Assembly (NCBI RefSeq): GCF_022095675.1
Contig: NZ_JAHYSG010000006.1
Coordinates: 138,144-202,143 of the forward strand
Direction: 5' to 3'
Origin: Dactylosporangium sp. AC04546
GTDB taxonomy: Bacteria > Actinomycetota > Actinomycetes > Mycobacteriales > Micromonosporaceae
DNA length: 64,000 bases
Numbering within the stretch: the first letter of the stretch is position 1; each line of letters begins with the position of its first letter. Shown here piece by piece: positions 52,885 through 61,291 of this stretch. The translations under genes and the position numbers were made by a program. The notes beneath the pieces were generated by a model that worked only from the letters and a program-made list of their open reading frames with translations, did not search any database and was not told where the DNA came from.

Positions 52885-53956
52885 AGACGATCACTGAGCG
52901 GGTCACCCGGCCCTGCTCCATGTCCTCGAACGCCGCGCCGACGTCCTCGAGACGGATCGTCTTGGACACCAGGGACTCCAGATCGAAGCGGCCCGCTTCC
53001 GCCAGCTTGACGATCAGCGGGATCAGTTTCTGGGCGTCACCACCGGCGAAGACGGAGCCCTTCATCGTCTTGCGGCTGAGGGCGAGGTCGGCGGCGCTGA
53101 GGGACACGACCTGGGCGGGGTCGGCGGCTCCCACGACGACCACGGTGCCGCCGCGTCGGGTGATCGCCCACGCTGCCGTGATCGTCGCGGCCGAGCCGAC
53201 CGCCTCGATCGCAACGTCGACACCCCGGCCCTCGGTGAGGCTCGCGATCGCCGCCTCCAGGTCGTCACCCGGCGCGATCGCGACGGACGCGCCGATGTGC
53301 CTGGCGGACTCACGCTTGAGTTCGACCGGGTCGATCGCCACGACGCAGGCCGCGCCCGACAGTGCGGCCGCCTGGATCGCCGACTGGCCCACGCCGCCGC
53401 ATCCGATCACGGCGACGGTCATCCCGGGCTCGACGCGCGCCGTGTTGACGACCGCGCCGACGCCCGTCACGACCCCGCAGCCGACAAGCGCGAGCTGTGC
53501 GGCGGGCAGGTCGGTCCGCACCGGAATCACCGATGACTCGTGCACGGTCATCATCTCGGCGAACGTTCCCAACCCGGCAAAACCCCGCAGCGCGCCACCG
53601 GCTTCGTCGACGAACCGTGGGATGGCCGAAAGCGTGGCCATCTGGTCGCAGTTCTGCGGCTCGGTGCGAACGCAGTAGAAACACGACCCGCAGGCGGCCG
53701 CGGCAGAGGTGACGACATGGTCGCCGGGGCGTACCCGCCGCACGGCGGACCCGACCCGCTCCACCACGCCGGCCCCCTCATGCCCGAGCACCGTCGGGAC
53801 GGGGACACGTATGTGACCGTGCAGGACGTGCAGGTCGGTGTGGCAGACCCCGCTCGCGGTCGTTCGCACCACGACCTCGTGCGGGCCCGGATCAGCCGCT
53901 CGGATGTCTCGCACGACAAGGGGCCGCGTCGGGGCCTCCAGGACTGCTGCTCGCAT
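52877..53956 (-). CDS. Zinc-dependent alcohol dehydrogenase (class III-like)
   Basis: A 359-residue medium-chain dehydrogenase. Catalytic zinc ligands are Cys in SGVCHTDLH (about residue 38) and GHEGAG, with the later Cys in LVGCGVVTG. The structural zinc site is CGSCFYCVRTEPQNC. The cofactor site is IGCGGVGQSAIQ. It probably oxidises a primary alcohol made by a P450 of the cluster. It is the first gene of an operon with the SDR and the second P450. The ATG has AGGGAG nine bases upstream. Confidence 0.93.
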   Translation of the reverse strand: MRAAVLEAPTRPLVVRDIRAADPGPHEVVVRTTASGVCHTDLHVLHGHIRVPVPTVLGHEGAGVVERVGSAVRRVRPGDHVVTSAAAACGSCFYCVRTEPQNCDQMATLSAIPRFVDEAGGALRGFAGLGTFAEMMTVHESSVIPVRTDLPAAQLALVGCGVVTGVGAVVNTARVEPGMTVAVIGCGGVGQSAIQAAALSGAACVVAIDPVELKRESARHIGASVAIAPGDDLEAAIASLTEGRGVDVAIEAVGSAATITAAWAITRRGGTVVVVGAADPAQVVSLSAADLALSRKTMKGSVFAGGDAQKLIPLIVKLAEAGRFDLESLVSKTIRLEDVGAAFEDMEQGRVTRSVIVYD

Positions 53957-54280
53957 CGACTGCTCCCTTCAGTCGTCCCACCCTAACCGGCCGGACGAGT
54001 TAAGGACACTGAATCTCGTGAGGATGGCATCTCAATTGCTCTCGATCAACCGGCTCGCCCGGGTTGCCCGTGTCCGCGGTGTCGCGGTCGTGCTCTATGC
54101 CTCTGGCCGTTGGCGCGACGGAGCCGAGCCCTTGATGCCGTCCGTGCGTCCTCATTGACTCGGCGCTAGAGAGCAAATACAGTGCACTCACTCTAAAAGA
54201 GTGTGCTGAATCACAGTGTCCGAGGTGGCGATGGTTTCCGGGAGCGTGGGCAACCACGCTCGCCGGGCTGAGGAGGAATA
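53957..54280. other. Divergent control region between alcohol dehydrogenase and importer operons
   Basis: This 324-base stretch carries the importer promoter and operator at 54155-54206. On the other side, GATTCAGTGTCC (minus strand, about 54015-54003) resembles GAATCACAGTGTCC at 54208-54221. An open frame of 44 codons at 54024 has no proper ribosome binding site and is not accepted. Confidence 0.5.
54155..54212 (+). promoter_or_regulatory. Promoter and operator of the importer operon
   Basis: TTGACT (54155-54160), a 17-base spacer and TACAGT (54178-54183) form a clear promoter. Directly after it, over the expected transcription start, lies the palindrome CACTCT-AAA-AGAGTG (54189-54203), which continues as AAGAGTGTGCTGAATC (54197-54212). 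That string matches TAGAGTGTACGGAATC at 44954 in 13 of 16 positions. Confidence 0.7.
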
Positions 54281-55546
54281 ATGGTGTTCGGAAGTCGACT
54301 ACGCTGGATGGCGGGCCTTGCCTGCGTGCTCCTCGCGGCTGCGGCGTGCTCGAACGGTGGTGATGCCACGTCGGACTCGTCCGCATCCGCGCCGCCGGAA
54401 CCGCAGCTGAGCGGTGACCCGGTAGTCATCGGGTCGATGTTCCCGGTCAACGCGACGATCGCGACGTTCCCGGAGCTGCCGCTCATGGCCCAGATCGCCG
54501 TCAAGGTCGTCAACGGCAAGGGCGGTATCAAGGGGCGACCGCTCAAGTGGGTGCACTGCGACGACAAGGGCGACCCCAACGTAGCGGCGACATGCGCCAA
54601 TCAGTTGATCAACCAGGACAAGGTCGTGGCGCTGGTCGAGTCCGTCGGCTTGCAGGGCAACGTGATGTGGCCGGTGATCAAGCAGGCCAACATCATCAAC
54701 TGGTTCAACGTACCGATCGGGCCTGACGACGGCACGAACCCGCTGTCCTACCCGGCCGGCCTCGGGATCTACGCCCACACGAACGTCGGCCTGCTGGTCA
54801 AGCAGGGCGAGTTCAAGAAGGTCCGCTGCGTGGTTTCGTCGACGCCGTTGGCTGACCGGATCTGCGGCTTCGCCCAGTCGTCGCTTGCGGCCAAAGGCAT
54901 CACCGACTTCAGTGCGATCAAGTTCCCGGCCGGCACCACCGCATTCCAGCCGTACGCCACCAAGGTGGTGGCTGACGGCGCGGATGCCGTCGTCGTGGTG
55001 GCGAACGACGCCGTGAACGCTCCGATCCTCCAGGCGCTCGCCGACGCCGGGGCCGACGTCACCGTGCTGGAGCCCAGCACGTCGATCGGCAGCCGGTCGC
55101 AAGCGGTGGCGAAGAGCAACAAGCTCAAGCTGCGAGTGGGGGGCAGTTGGGGCGCTGACGCCGGCAAGTTCCCGGCACGCAAGGACATGCTCGACAACAT
55201 CAAGAAGTACGGCCCGTCCGTCGGCGCTCCTTCCGGGATGGACACCACCAGTGACAACGCCTTCAACATGTACCAAGGCATCTTGTCCTTGGCGGCCGTG
55301 ATGAACGGGGCGCAGTCGCTGAGCACGGCCGATCTGCAGGCCTACATCGCCGCGAATCCGGTCGTGACCGGTGTCGCGCCGCCGCTCGACTGGAGCAAGC
55401 CCGGCCCGATCGACAACGCTCCGCGCATCGTGCAGTTCTACGCCACGCCCGAGATCCTCGACAAGGACGGGGGTCTGGTGTCGGAGTCGAACACCTGGAG
55501 CTCCAGCTTCCCCGGAGTCTCGAGCGTGACCTGCTGCTCCAAATGA
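54281..55546 (+). CDS. Branched-chain-type ABC transporter substrate-binding lipoprotein
   Basis: A 421-residue protein with a signal peptide and lipobox LLAAAAC (Cys at about residue 23). The rest is a type I periplasmic-binding fold of the Leu/Ile/Val (HAAT) family: VVIGSMFPVNATIATFPELP, AVKVVNGKGGIKGRPLKWVH, VAATCANQLINQDKVVALVE. GAGGAGGA precedes the ATG at ideal spacing. Relatives bind amino acids but also aromatic acids, urea and other small carboxylates; here the context suggests the growth substrate of the cluster. It leads the operon with the fused permease/ATPase and the second ATPase. Confidence 0.92.
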   Translation: MVFGSRLRWMAGLACVLLAAAACSNGGDATSDSSASAPPEPQLSGDPVVIGSMFPVNATIATFPELPLMAQIAVKVVNGKGGIKGRPLKWVHCDDKGDPNVAATCANQLINQDKVVALVESVGLQGNVMWPVIKQANIINWFNVPIGPDDGTNPLSYPAGLGIYAHTNVGLLVKQGEFKKVRCVVSSTPLADRICGFAQSSLAAKGITDFSAIKFPAGTTAFQPYATKVVADGADAVVVVANDAVNAPILQALADAGADVTVLEPSTSIGSRSQAVAKSNKLKLRVGGSWGADAGKFPARKDMLDNIKKYGPSVGAPSGMDTTSDNAFNMYQGILSLAAVMNGAQSLSTADLQAYIAANPVVTGVAPPLDWSKPGPIDNAPRIVQFYATPEILDKDGGLVSESNTWSSSFPGVSSVTCCSK

Positions 55547-55664
55547 CGACGCCCTACCGCTGCGGCGGCGCTGAGCGCGCGCGATTCGAAAGGTCGGCGC
55601 CGTCGGCGCGACCCGCGGGCACCAGCGCCGCCTGCGGCGGGCAAACCCAAGGGAGCGTGCACAG

Positions 55665-58442
55665 TTGACCCAGTTGTGGACCTTCATCATCGTCGGACTC
55701 ACCGCCGGTGGGGCCTACGCGCTGACCGCCATCGGCGTGGTGACGATCTACCGTGGCTCCGGCGTGCTGAACTTCGCCCACGGCGCGATCGGTATGGCCG
55801 GGACGTACGTCTTCTGGACGTTCTACAGCGATGGCGCCGCGACACATGGCCTGCCCTCCCTGGCGGAGTGGCCGGTCGGCGCCGCGATGGCGATCGGCGT
55901 CGGTGCCGGCGCGGTCCTCGGCCTGCTCACCTACCTACTGGTCATGTACCCGTTGCGCAACGCCTCTGAGTTGGCCCGGGTCATCGCGACGCTCGGCGTG
56001 CTGCTGATCGTCCAGAACGTCGCGCTGCTGATCTACTCGTCCGAGGCCATGGTGGTTCCACGGTTCCTGGGACGCGAAACCGTTCGGCTGTTCGGTGCCC
56101 CGCTCCGGTACGACTCGGCGATCGTGCTGGCCGTCGTGGTCGTGCTGGCGATCGGGCTGACGCTGCTGTTCCGATTGACCCGCCTCGGACTCTCCGCGAC
56201 CGCGCTGCAGGTCCAGCCGGTTGCGGCCGCCACGCTCGGCATCTCACCACACCCCGCCGGGATCATCACCTGGACACTCGGTGGGTCGCTCGCCGCCGCT
56301 GCCGGCATCCTCGTGGTCCCGGCGATCGGGCTCTCCCCGACCAAGTTGACGTTGCTCATCAACTACGCACTAGCGGCCAGCCTCGTGGCCAAGTTCCGCA
56401 ACTACTTCGTCACCGTTGTGGTCGCACTCGCCATGGGGATCGCCGAATCGGTGATGATCCTCTACAACGTGCCCGACTGGATTCGCCTCACAACCCCCTT
56501 CGCCGTGATCCTCGTTGCCCTCGTGGCAGGCGGGACGGCCGTGCCGGGTCGAGGGTTCGCGGAAAGTCGACTACCCCGGGCGGGCACAGGGCGGCTCCGA
56601 CCCGTCACGACCGCGATCTGGCTGGGCGTGGCGACCTTCGTCGCGCTGGGATTCACCGACGGCTGGTCGATCTCGGTGGCCAACGCCGCGATCGCCGCCC
56701 TGGTCAGCCTGGCCATCGTCATCGTCACCGGGTACGCCGGTCAGATCAGTCTCGCGACGTATGCCTTCATGGGCATCGGTGCGTTGCTGGGAGCACACAC
56801 GGCAGGCACATGGGGGCTGGGATACCCGATGACCATGCTGCTGGGCACCATCGGCGGCGGCGTCGCCGGGTTGTTGATCGGGTTGCCCGCCATCCGCGTC
56901 CGCGGCATCGACCTGACCGTTACGACGCTGGTGTTCAGCATCGTCATCGCCAACACCGTGTTCGTGTCGGCCACGTTCATCGGCAGCGCATACGACGGGG
57001 TCGTGGTTCCCGCGCCGACGCTGTTCGGACTCGACATCGACCCGGGGGTGCACCCAGGGCGATTCACGATCCTGTGCCTCGGCGTCCTCCTCCTGGTGGG
57101 CATCGGTATCTTGAACCTGCGCAGGTCGGCGGCGGGTCGCCGGCTGCTCGCCGTGCGCGCCAACGAGCGTGGCGCCGCGGCGCTCGGCATCTCGGTGGGC
57201 GGCGCGAAGGTCGCGGCCTTCGCACTGGGCGGAGCCGTCGCCGGGCTGGCCGGTTCGCTCGCCGTGTTCCGCAGCCGGACGATAACGTTCGCCGACTTCG
57301 ACGTCTTCCGCTCCATCTTCGCGCTCGCGTTCACCATCGTCAGTGGCGTCGGGTACGTGGCGGGCGCCCTCTACGCCGGCGTGATCAGCGCGGGTGGACC
57401 GATTTCCTACCTCTTCCACGGTCTGTCCACCAAGATCGACCTGATTCTCGCCATCGCCTCGGGGCTGCTCGTCGTGCAGATCATGTTGCAGCACGCCGAC
57501 GGCATCATCCCGCTGGTGAGCCATCAGACGGCCTGGATCAGGGATCGGCTGCGCCGACGCCGGCCCAGGACCGAACCGGCCGGACACGGACCGGACGACC
57601 TGACCGAACCGGAGCACGTCGCGCCGTCACCGGCACCTCCCGGAGACGCCCTCCTGCGGGTCGACGGGCTCAGCCTGCGGTACGGGCCGGTTTGCGCCGT
57701 CGACAAGGTGTCGCTCGACGTTCGGCCGGGCGAGGTCATCGGTGTGATCGGGCCGAACGGAGCAGGCAAGACGAGCCTCATCGACTCCATCACGGGTTTC
57801 GCCCACAAGACCGAGGGCACGATCCACCTGGACGGTGTCGACATCTCCGAATGGAACATCCGCCGGCGCGCTCGCGCCGGCCTCGGCCGGACGTTCCAGA
57901 ATCTCGAGCTCTTCTCCGACCTGACAGTGAGGGAGAACCTCCTCGCCGCGCATGACCCACGCGGCGTCGCCGCCTATCTCGTGGGATGGGTACGCCCCGG
58001 CTCCGATCGCCTCTCCGGCGCCGCCGCGCAGGCTGTCAGCCTGCTCGGTCTGCAGGACTGCTTGGACACCGAGATCCGTACCCTCCCCCAGGGCACCCGG
58101 CAACTTGTCGCAGTCGCGCGGGCCCTGTCGGCCCGGCCACGGGTCCTCTGCCTCGACGAGCCTGCGGCGGGACTGGATCAGGCCGAGCGTGATGCGATGA
58201 GCCGCGCGATCCGGCTCGTCGTCGAGCGGCTGCACATCGGGGTGTTGCTCATCGAGCACAACATCGACGTCGTCTCGGGGCTGTGCGATCGTGTCGTCGT
58301 CCTCGACTTCGGTGCGGTGGTCGCGCATGGCCTGCCGTCCGAGGTGCTGGCATCGGACGTCGTCCGGCAGGCGTATCTGGGGACTGGGGGAGCGCCGCAC
58401 CGACTGGACCCGGTGGCGGCCGGTGACGAGGTGAACCGATGA
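55665..58442 (+). CDS. Fused LivH-LivM-LivG: two permeases and one ATPase in one polypeptide
   Basis: A 925-residue protein. Residues about 1-295 are a LivH-type permease (GGAYALTAIGVVTIYRGSGV, LNFAHGAIGM). About 310-600 are a LivM-type permease (ALVSLAIVIVTGYAGQISLA, RVRGIDLTVTTLVFSI). After a charged linker (about 620-655) comes a LivG-type ATPase with Walker A GPNGAGKTS (about 698), signature LPQGTRQ in place of LSGGQ, Walker B RVLCLDEPAAGLD and switch IEHN. The start is TTG, with GGGAG ten bases upstream. The fusion fixes subunit ratio; the partner ATPase is encoded next with a four-base overlap. Confidence 0.93.
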   Translation: MTQLWTFIIVGLTAGGAYALTAIGVVTIYRGSGVLNFAHGAIGMAGTYVFWTFYSDGAATHGLPSLAEWPVGAAMAIGVGAGAVLGLLTYLLVMYPLRNASELARVIATLGVLLIVQNVALLIYSSEAMVVPRFLGRETVRLFGAPLRYDSAIVLAVVVVLAIGLTLLFRLTRLGLSATALQVQPVAAATLGISPHPAGIITWTLGGSLAAAAGILVVPAIGLSPTKLTLLINYALAASLVAKFRNYFVTVVVALAMGIAESVMILYNVPDWIRLTTPFAVILVALVAGGTAVPGRGFAESRLPRAGTGRLRPVTTAIWLGVATFVALGFTDGWSISVANAAIAALVSLAIVIVTGYAGQISLATYAFMGIGALLGAHTAGTWGLGYPMTMLLGTIGGGVAGLLIGLPAIRVRGIDLTVTTLVFSIVIANTVFVSATFIGSAYDGVVVPAPTLFGLDIDPGVHPGRFTILCLGVLLLVGIGILNLRRSAAGRRLLAVRANERGAAALGISVGGAKVAAFALGGAVAGLAGSLAVFRSRTITFADFDVFRSIFALAFTIVSGVGYVAGALYAGVISAGGPISYLFHGLSTKIDLILAIASGLLVVQIMLQHADGIIPLVSHQTAWIRDRLRRRRPRTEPAGHGPDDLTEPEHVAPSPAPPGDALLRVDGLSLRYGPVCAVDKVSLDVRPGEVIGVIGPNGAGKTSLIDSITGFAHKTEGTIHLDGVDISEWNIRRRARAGLGRTFQNLELFSDLTVRENLLAAHDPRGVAAYLVGWVRPGSDRLSGAAAQAVSLLGLQDCLDTEIRTLPQGTRQLVAVARALSARPRVLCLDEPAAGLDQAERDAMSRAIRLVVERLHIGVLLIEHNIDVVSGLCDRVVVLDFGAVVAHGLPSEVLASDVVRQAYLGTGGAPHRLDPVAAGDEVNR

Positions 58443-59194
58443 CGACCAAACTGACTGACACGCGTACTACTGGCCTCGACGTTCAGGGCCTGTCGGCCGG
58501 GTACGGCGCCGGCCCCGTCGTGACCGAACTGAGCCTCCATGTCGACCCCGGCGAGGTCGTGGCAATGCTCGGGCGAAACGGAGCCGGCAAGACGACGACC
58601 CTGATGGCCCTCGGCGGCTTCCTGAAGCGCTCCGCGGGCGTCATCACGATCGATGGCGTCGCCGTCGGCGGCCCTCCCCATCGCCGCATGCGGGGACAGA
58701 TCGGGCTGGTACTCGAAGGCCGTAGCGTCTTCGCGCCGTTGACGACCGCGCAGAACCTCAAGGTAGGCCGGGTCGGGCTCGCCGATGCCCTGCGCGTGTT
58801 CCCCGATCTCGAAGGGCGCCTGCACGTCCGGGCCGGAAACCTGTCCGGAGGCGAACAGCAGATGCTCAGCCTCGCCCGAGCGATGTGCCGACGCCCTCGC
58901 GTGCTGCTGCTCGACGAGCTTTCGTTCGGACTCGCTCCCGTGATCTGCGACCGTCTCTTCTCCGGCATCAGGCAGTTCGCCACAGAACACGGCATCGCGG
59001 TGATCGTCGTCGAGCAGCATCTGCACTACGCCGCCATGGTCGCCGACCGGGCGATGGTGATGAACCAGGGGCGGATAGCCCTCGAGCTACCGTCGTCCGA
59101 GCTGCTCAGCCGGGCCGGCGAGATCGAGCGGCTGTACCTTGGCGGGCCGGACGTCGGCGGCGAGCAACAGACAACCCCGCCGGTCGGCTCCTGA
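58439..59194 (+). CDS. LivF-type ABC transporter ATP-binding protein
   Basis: A 251-residue ATPase: Walker A LGRNGAGKTTT (about residue 43), Q-loop region GLVLEGRSVFAPLTTAQNL, signature LSGGEQQMLSLARAM, Walker B RVLLLDELSFGLAP and EQH switch. It pairs with the ATPase domain of the fused protein to form the asymmetric motor of the importer. Its ATG overlaps the preceding stop (ATGA). Confidence 0.95.
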   Translation: MTTKLTDTRTTGLDVQGLSAGYGAGPVVTELSLHVDPGEVVAMLGRNGAGKTTTLMALGGFLKRSAGVITIDGVAVGGPPHRRMRGQIGLVLEGRSVFAPLTTAQNLKVGRVGLADALRVFPDLEGRLHVRAGNLSGGEQQMLSLARAMCRRPRVLLLDELSFGLAPVICDRLFSGIRQFATEHGIAVIVVEQHLHYAAMVADRAMVMNQGRIALELPSSELLSRAGEIERLYLGGPDVGGEQQTTPPVGS

Positions 59195-59212
59195 ACAAAC
59201 CTCAGGGGTGGT

Positions 59213-59273
59213 TCTGCCCGGCATCGACAACAGCCGTCTCCTATCGGGGTCGCACTTGGCGAAGCCGGGCAGA
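59213..59273. terminator. Widely spaced inverted repeat between convergent genes
   Basis: TCTGCCCGGC (59213-59222) and GCCGGGCAGA (59264-59273) are exact inverted copies separated by 41 bases, between the LivF stop and the ferredoxin stop. It may serve as a bidirectional terminator. Confidence 0.45.
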
Positions 59274-59276
59274 TCC

Positions 59277-59471
59277 TCAGTCGTGCTCGAGCGTGATCGC
59301 CTGTTCGGGACAGCTGCCGGCGCCGCGGCGAGCGGCAGCGTCCAGTTCCGGGGTGATCGTCTCGTGCTTGAGGATGCTGAATCCGTCGTCGTCGTGATCA
59401 AAGACCTCCGGTGCAAGACTGAAACAGCGACCGTGCCCGGAGCACAGTTCCCGGTCGATGCGGATGCGCAT
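59277..59471 (-). CDS. 3Fe-4S type ferredoxin for P450
   Basis: A 64-residue ferredoxin. The cluster ligands are in ELCSGHGRCF and SCPEQAITL, matching the C-x5-C...C-P pattern of actinobacterial P450 redox partners, with VFDHDDDGFSIL between them. The ATG has AAAGGA at good spacing; the much longer open frame upstream is not coding. It is the natural electron donor for the two P450s of the cluster, although it is encoded apart from both. No ferredoxin reductase gene is found in the window, so a housekeeping reductase is presumably used. Confidence 0.9.
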   Translation of the reverse strand: MRIRIDRELCSGHGRCFSLAPEVFDHDDDGFSILKHETITPELDAAARRGAGSCPEQAITLEHD

Positions 59472-59521
59472 GGCGTCCTTTCCGATGGGAGGCCGGCGCT
59501 GGAGTAGCGCCGTAAACGAAT

Positions 59522-59534
59522 TGAGTATACCTAA
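59522..59534. promoter_or_regulatory. GAGTATACC motif between ferredoxin and GMC oxidoreductase genes
   Basis: TGAGTATACCTAA lies in the 141-base divergent region. It shares GAGTATAC with the 40731 promoter motif and ends in TATACC as does the palindrome at 63464. TATACT on the minus strand could also be the -10 of the ferredoxin gene. Confidence 0.4.
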
Positions 59535-59612
59535 CAAGCGCCGTGTCGCTGACTTCGTCCGGCTCGTTCGGTCGGGTTGCTCGGCATGGATGGTGTCTGA
59601 GGGAGTCTGACC

Positions 59613-61259
59613 ATGAACCAGCGCGCCGACTACGTCATCGTCGGAGCGGGCTCGGCCGGATGTGTCCTGGCCAACCGCTTGACCGAAGACGGCCGTAGCC
59701 GTGTCCTCCTGCTCGAGGCCGGCGGTGAGGACCGCAGCCCGTACATCCGGATACCGGCCGGGTACCCGAGGATGGACCCCGCGAAGTACAACTGGCGCTA
59801 CACCGCCGAGCCGGATCCGAGCCGCAATGGCATCGTCGAGCACTGGGGTGGCGGAAAGGTCGTCGGCGGGTCCAGCTCGATCAACGGTCAGGTGTGGACG
59901 CGAGGCAACCGGGCCGACTACGACGAGTGGGCCTCGCTCGGCTGCGAGGGCTGGGACTACGCCGGGGTGCTGCCGTACTTCATGCGGGCGGAGAACTTCC
60001 GGGGCGGCCACGGCCGGCTGCGGGGTCGGCGGGGACCGCTGCACGTGTCGTATCCCCGATTCGACCACCCCCTCACCGACGCCTTCATCGCGGCCGCTCA
60101 GCAGGCAGGTCTGCCGTTCAACGAGGACTACAACGGCGACGTCCAGGACGGCGTCGGTTACGGGCAGCTGAGTCAGTGGCGGGGGTGGCGCAACAGCACC
60201 GCCCGGGCGTACCTGGCGCCGGCCCGCAGACGAGGGAACCTCAAGGTGGAGACGCGTGCCTTCGTGACCCGGATCCTGGTGGAGGACGGGCGGGCGACAG
60301 GCGTCGAGTATCAGAAGGACGGGCAGACCAGGCAGGTCCGGGCGCAGCGGGAGGTGATCCTCGCCGCGGGGGCGCTCGCATCACCCAAACTGCTCATGCT
60401 GTCGGGAATCGGGTCCGCGGACATCCTCGGCGAGCACGGCATCACGGTCCGGGTCGAGAGCCCTGGGGTTGGCGCCAACCTGCAGGAGCATATCTACGCC
60501 ACGATGGCGTACTCGGTGAACGTCTCGACCCTGAACATGGAACTCACGCCGAAGGGGTTCCTGCGTCACGGTCTCGACTTCCTCGTGCGCGGACGCGGTG
60601 CGGCCACCGTCGCTGCCGCCCACTCGATCGCCTTCGGCCGGCTGCCGGAGGACCGTGGTCGACCCGACTACGAGATCATCTTCGCGCCGCTGGGCCTGAG
60701 CGGAGCTACCCCGGGAACCGACGCCGGCGAGGGCGTCGAGTACCGCCACGACGTCCACGAGCTCAGACCGATGAAGACCTCGACGTGCATGGCGCTTCCG
60801 TCGGTCAGCCACCCCAAAGCTCGAGGTCGGGTCACCCTGCACTCCGCCCGGCCGGAGGACAAGCCGAAGGTCGAGCACCGCCTCATCTCCGAGGCGGACG
60901 ACATCGCCGCACTGACAGCCATCTGCCGGCAGACGAGGCGCATCTTCCAGCGCGACGCGCTTCGCCCGTACGTCGTCGGCGAGCTCCTGCCGGGCGACAA
61001 GATCCAGTCGGACTCGGACTGGGAGAACTACTTCCGTAGCTACTCGTGGCGCGGGGAGCATCCCGTCGGCACGTGCAAGATGGGGGTCGACGAGATGTCG
61101 GTCGTCGACCCGAAGCTGCGCGTGCGCGGCGTCGATGGCCTGCGCGTGGTGGATGCGTCCGTCATGCCGACGCTCATCACAGGCCACACCAACGCGCCCA
61201 CGGTCATGATCGGGGAGCGGGCTTCCGATCTCATTCGTGCAGCCGCCAACGACGCCTGA
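59613..61259 (+). CDS. GMC family FAD-dependent oxidoreductase
   Basis: A 548-residue flavoenzyme of the choline/alcohol dehydrogenase group. FAD binding is shown by YVIVGAGSAGCVLANRL with LLLEAGG, by GGKVVGGSSSINGQVWTRG (GMC signature 1) and by GALASPKLLMLSGIG (signature 2). The catalytic His is in EHPVGTCKMG (about residue 483) and the end has GHTNAPTVMIGERASDLI. It oxidises an alcohol to an aldehyde, reducing a quinone or oxygen. GAGGGAG precedes the ATG. Divergent from the ferredoxin, convergent with the acyl-CoA dehydrogenase. Confidence 0.94.
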   Translation: MNQRADYVIVGAGSAGCVLANRLTEDGRSRVLLLEAGGEDRSPYIRIPAGYPRMDPAKYNWRYTAEPDPSRNGIVEHWGGGKVVGGSSSINGQVWTRGNRADYDEWASLGCEGWDYAGVLPYFMRAENFRGGHGRLRGRRGPLHVSYPRFDHPLTDAFIAAAQQAGLPFNEDYNGDVQDGVGYGQLSQWRGWRNSTARAYLAPARRRGNLKVETRAFVTRILVEDGRATGVEYQKDGQTRQVRAQREVILAAGALASPKLLMLSGIGSADILGEHGITVRVESPGVGANLQEHIYATMAYSVNVSTLNMELTPKGFLRHGLDFLVRGRGAATVAAAHSIAFGRLPEDRGRPDYEIIFAPLGLSGATPGTDAGEGVEYRHDVHELRPMKTSTCMALPSVSHPKARGRVTLHSARPEDKPKVEHRLISEADDIAALTAICRQTRRIFQRDALRPYVVGELLPGDKIQSDSDWENYFRSYSWRGEHPVGTCKMGVDEMSVVDPKLRVRGVDGLRVVDASVMPTLITGHTNAPTVMIGERASDLIRAAANDA

Positions 61260-61291
61260 CCGGGTCCGGGCCGCGCTGCCGGCAATGCCGG

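Noticed and set aside
54024..54158. A 44-codon open frame before the importer operon
   Set aside because: GAGG directly abuts the ATG with no spacing, it lies upstream of the recognised promoter, and the peptide has no distinguishing feature.
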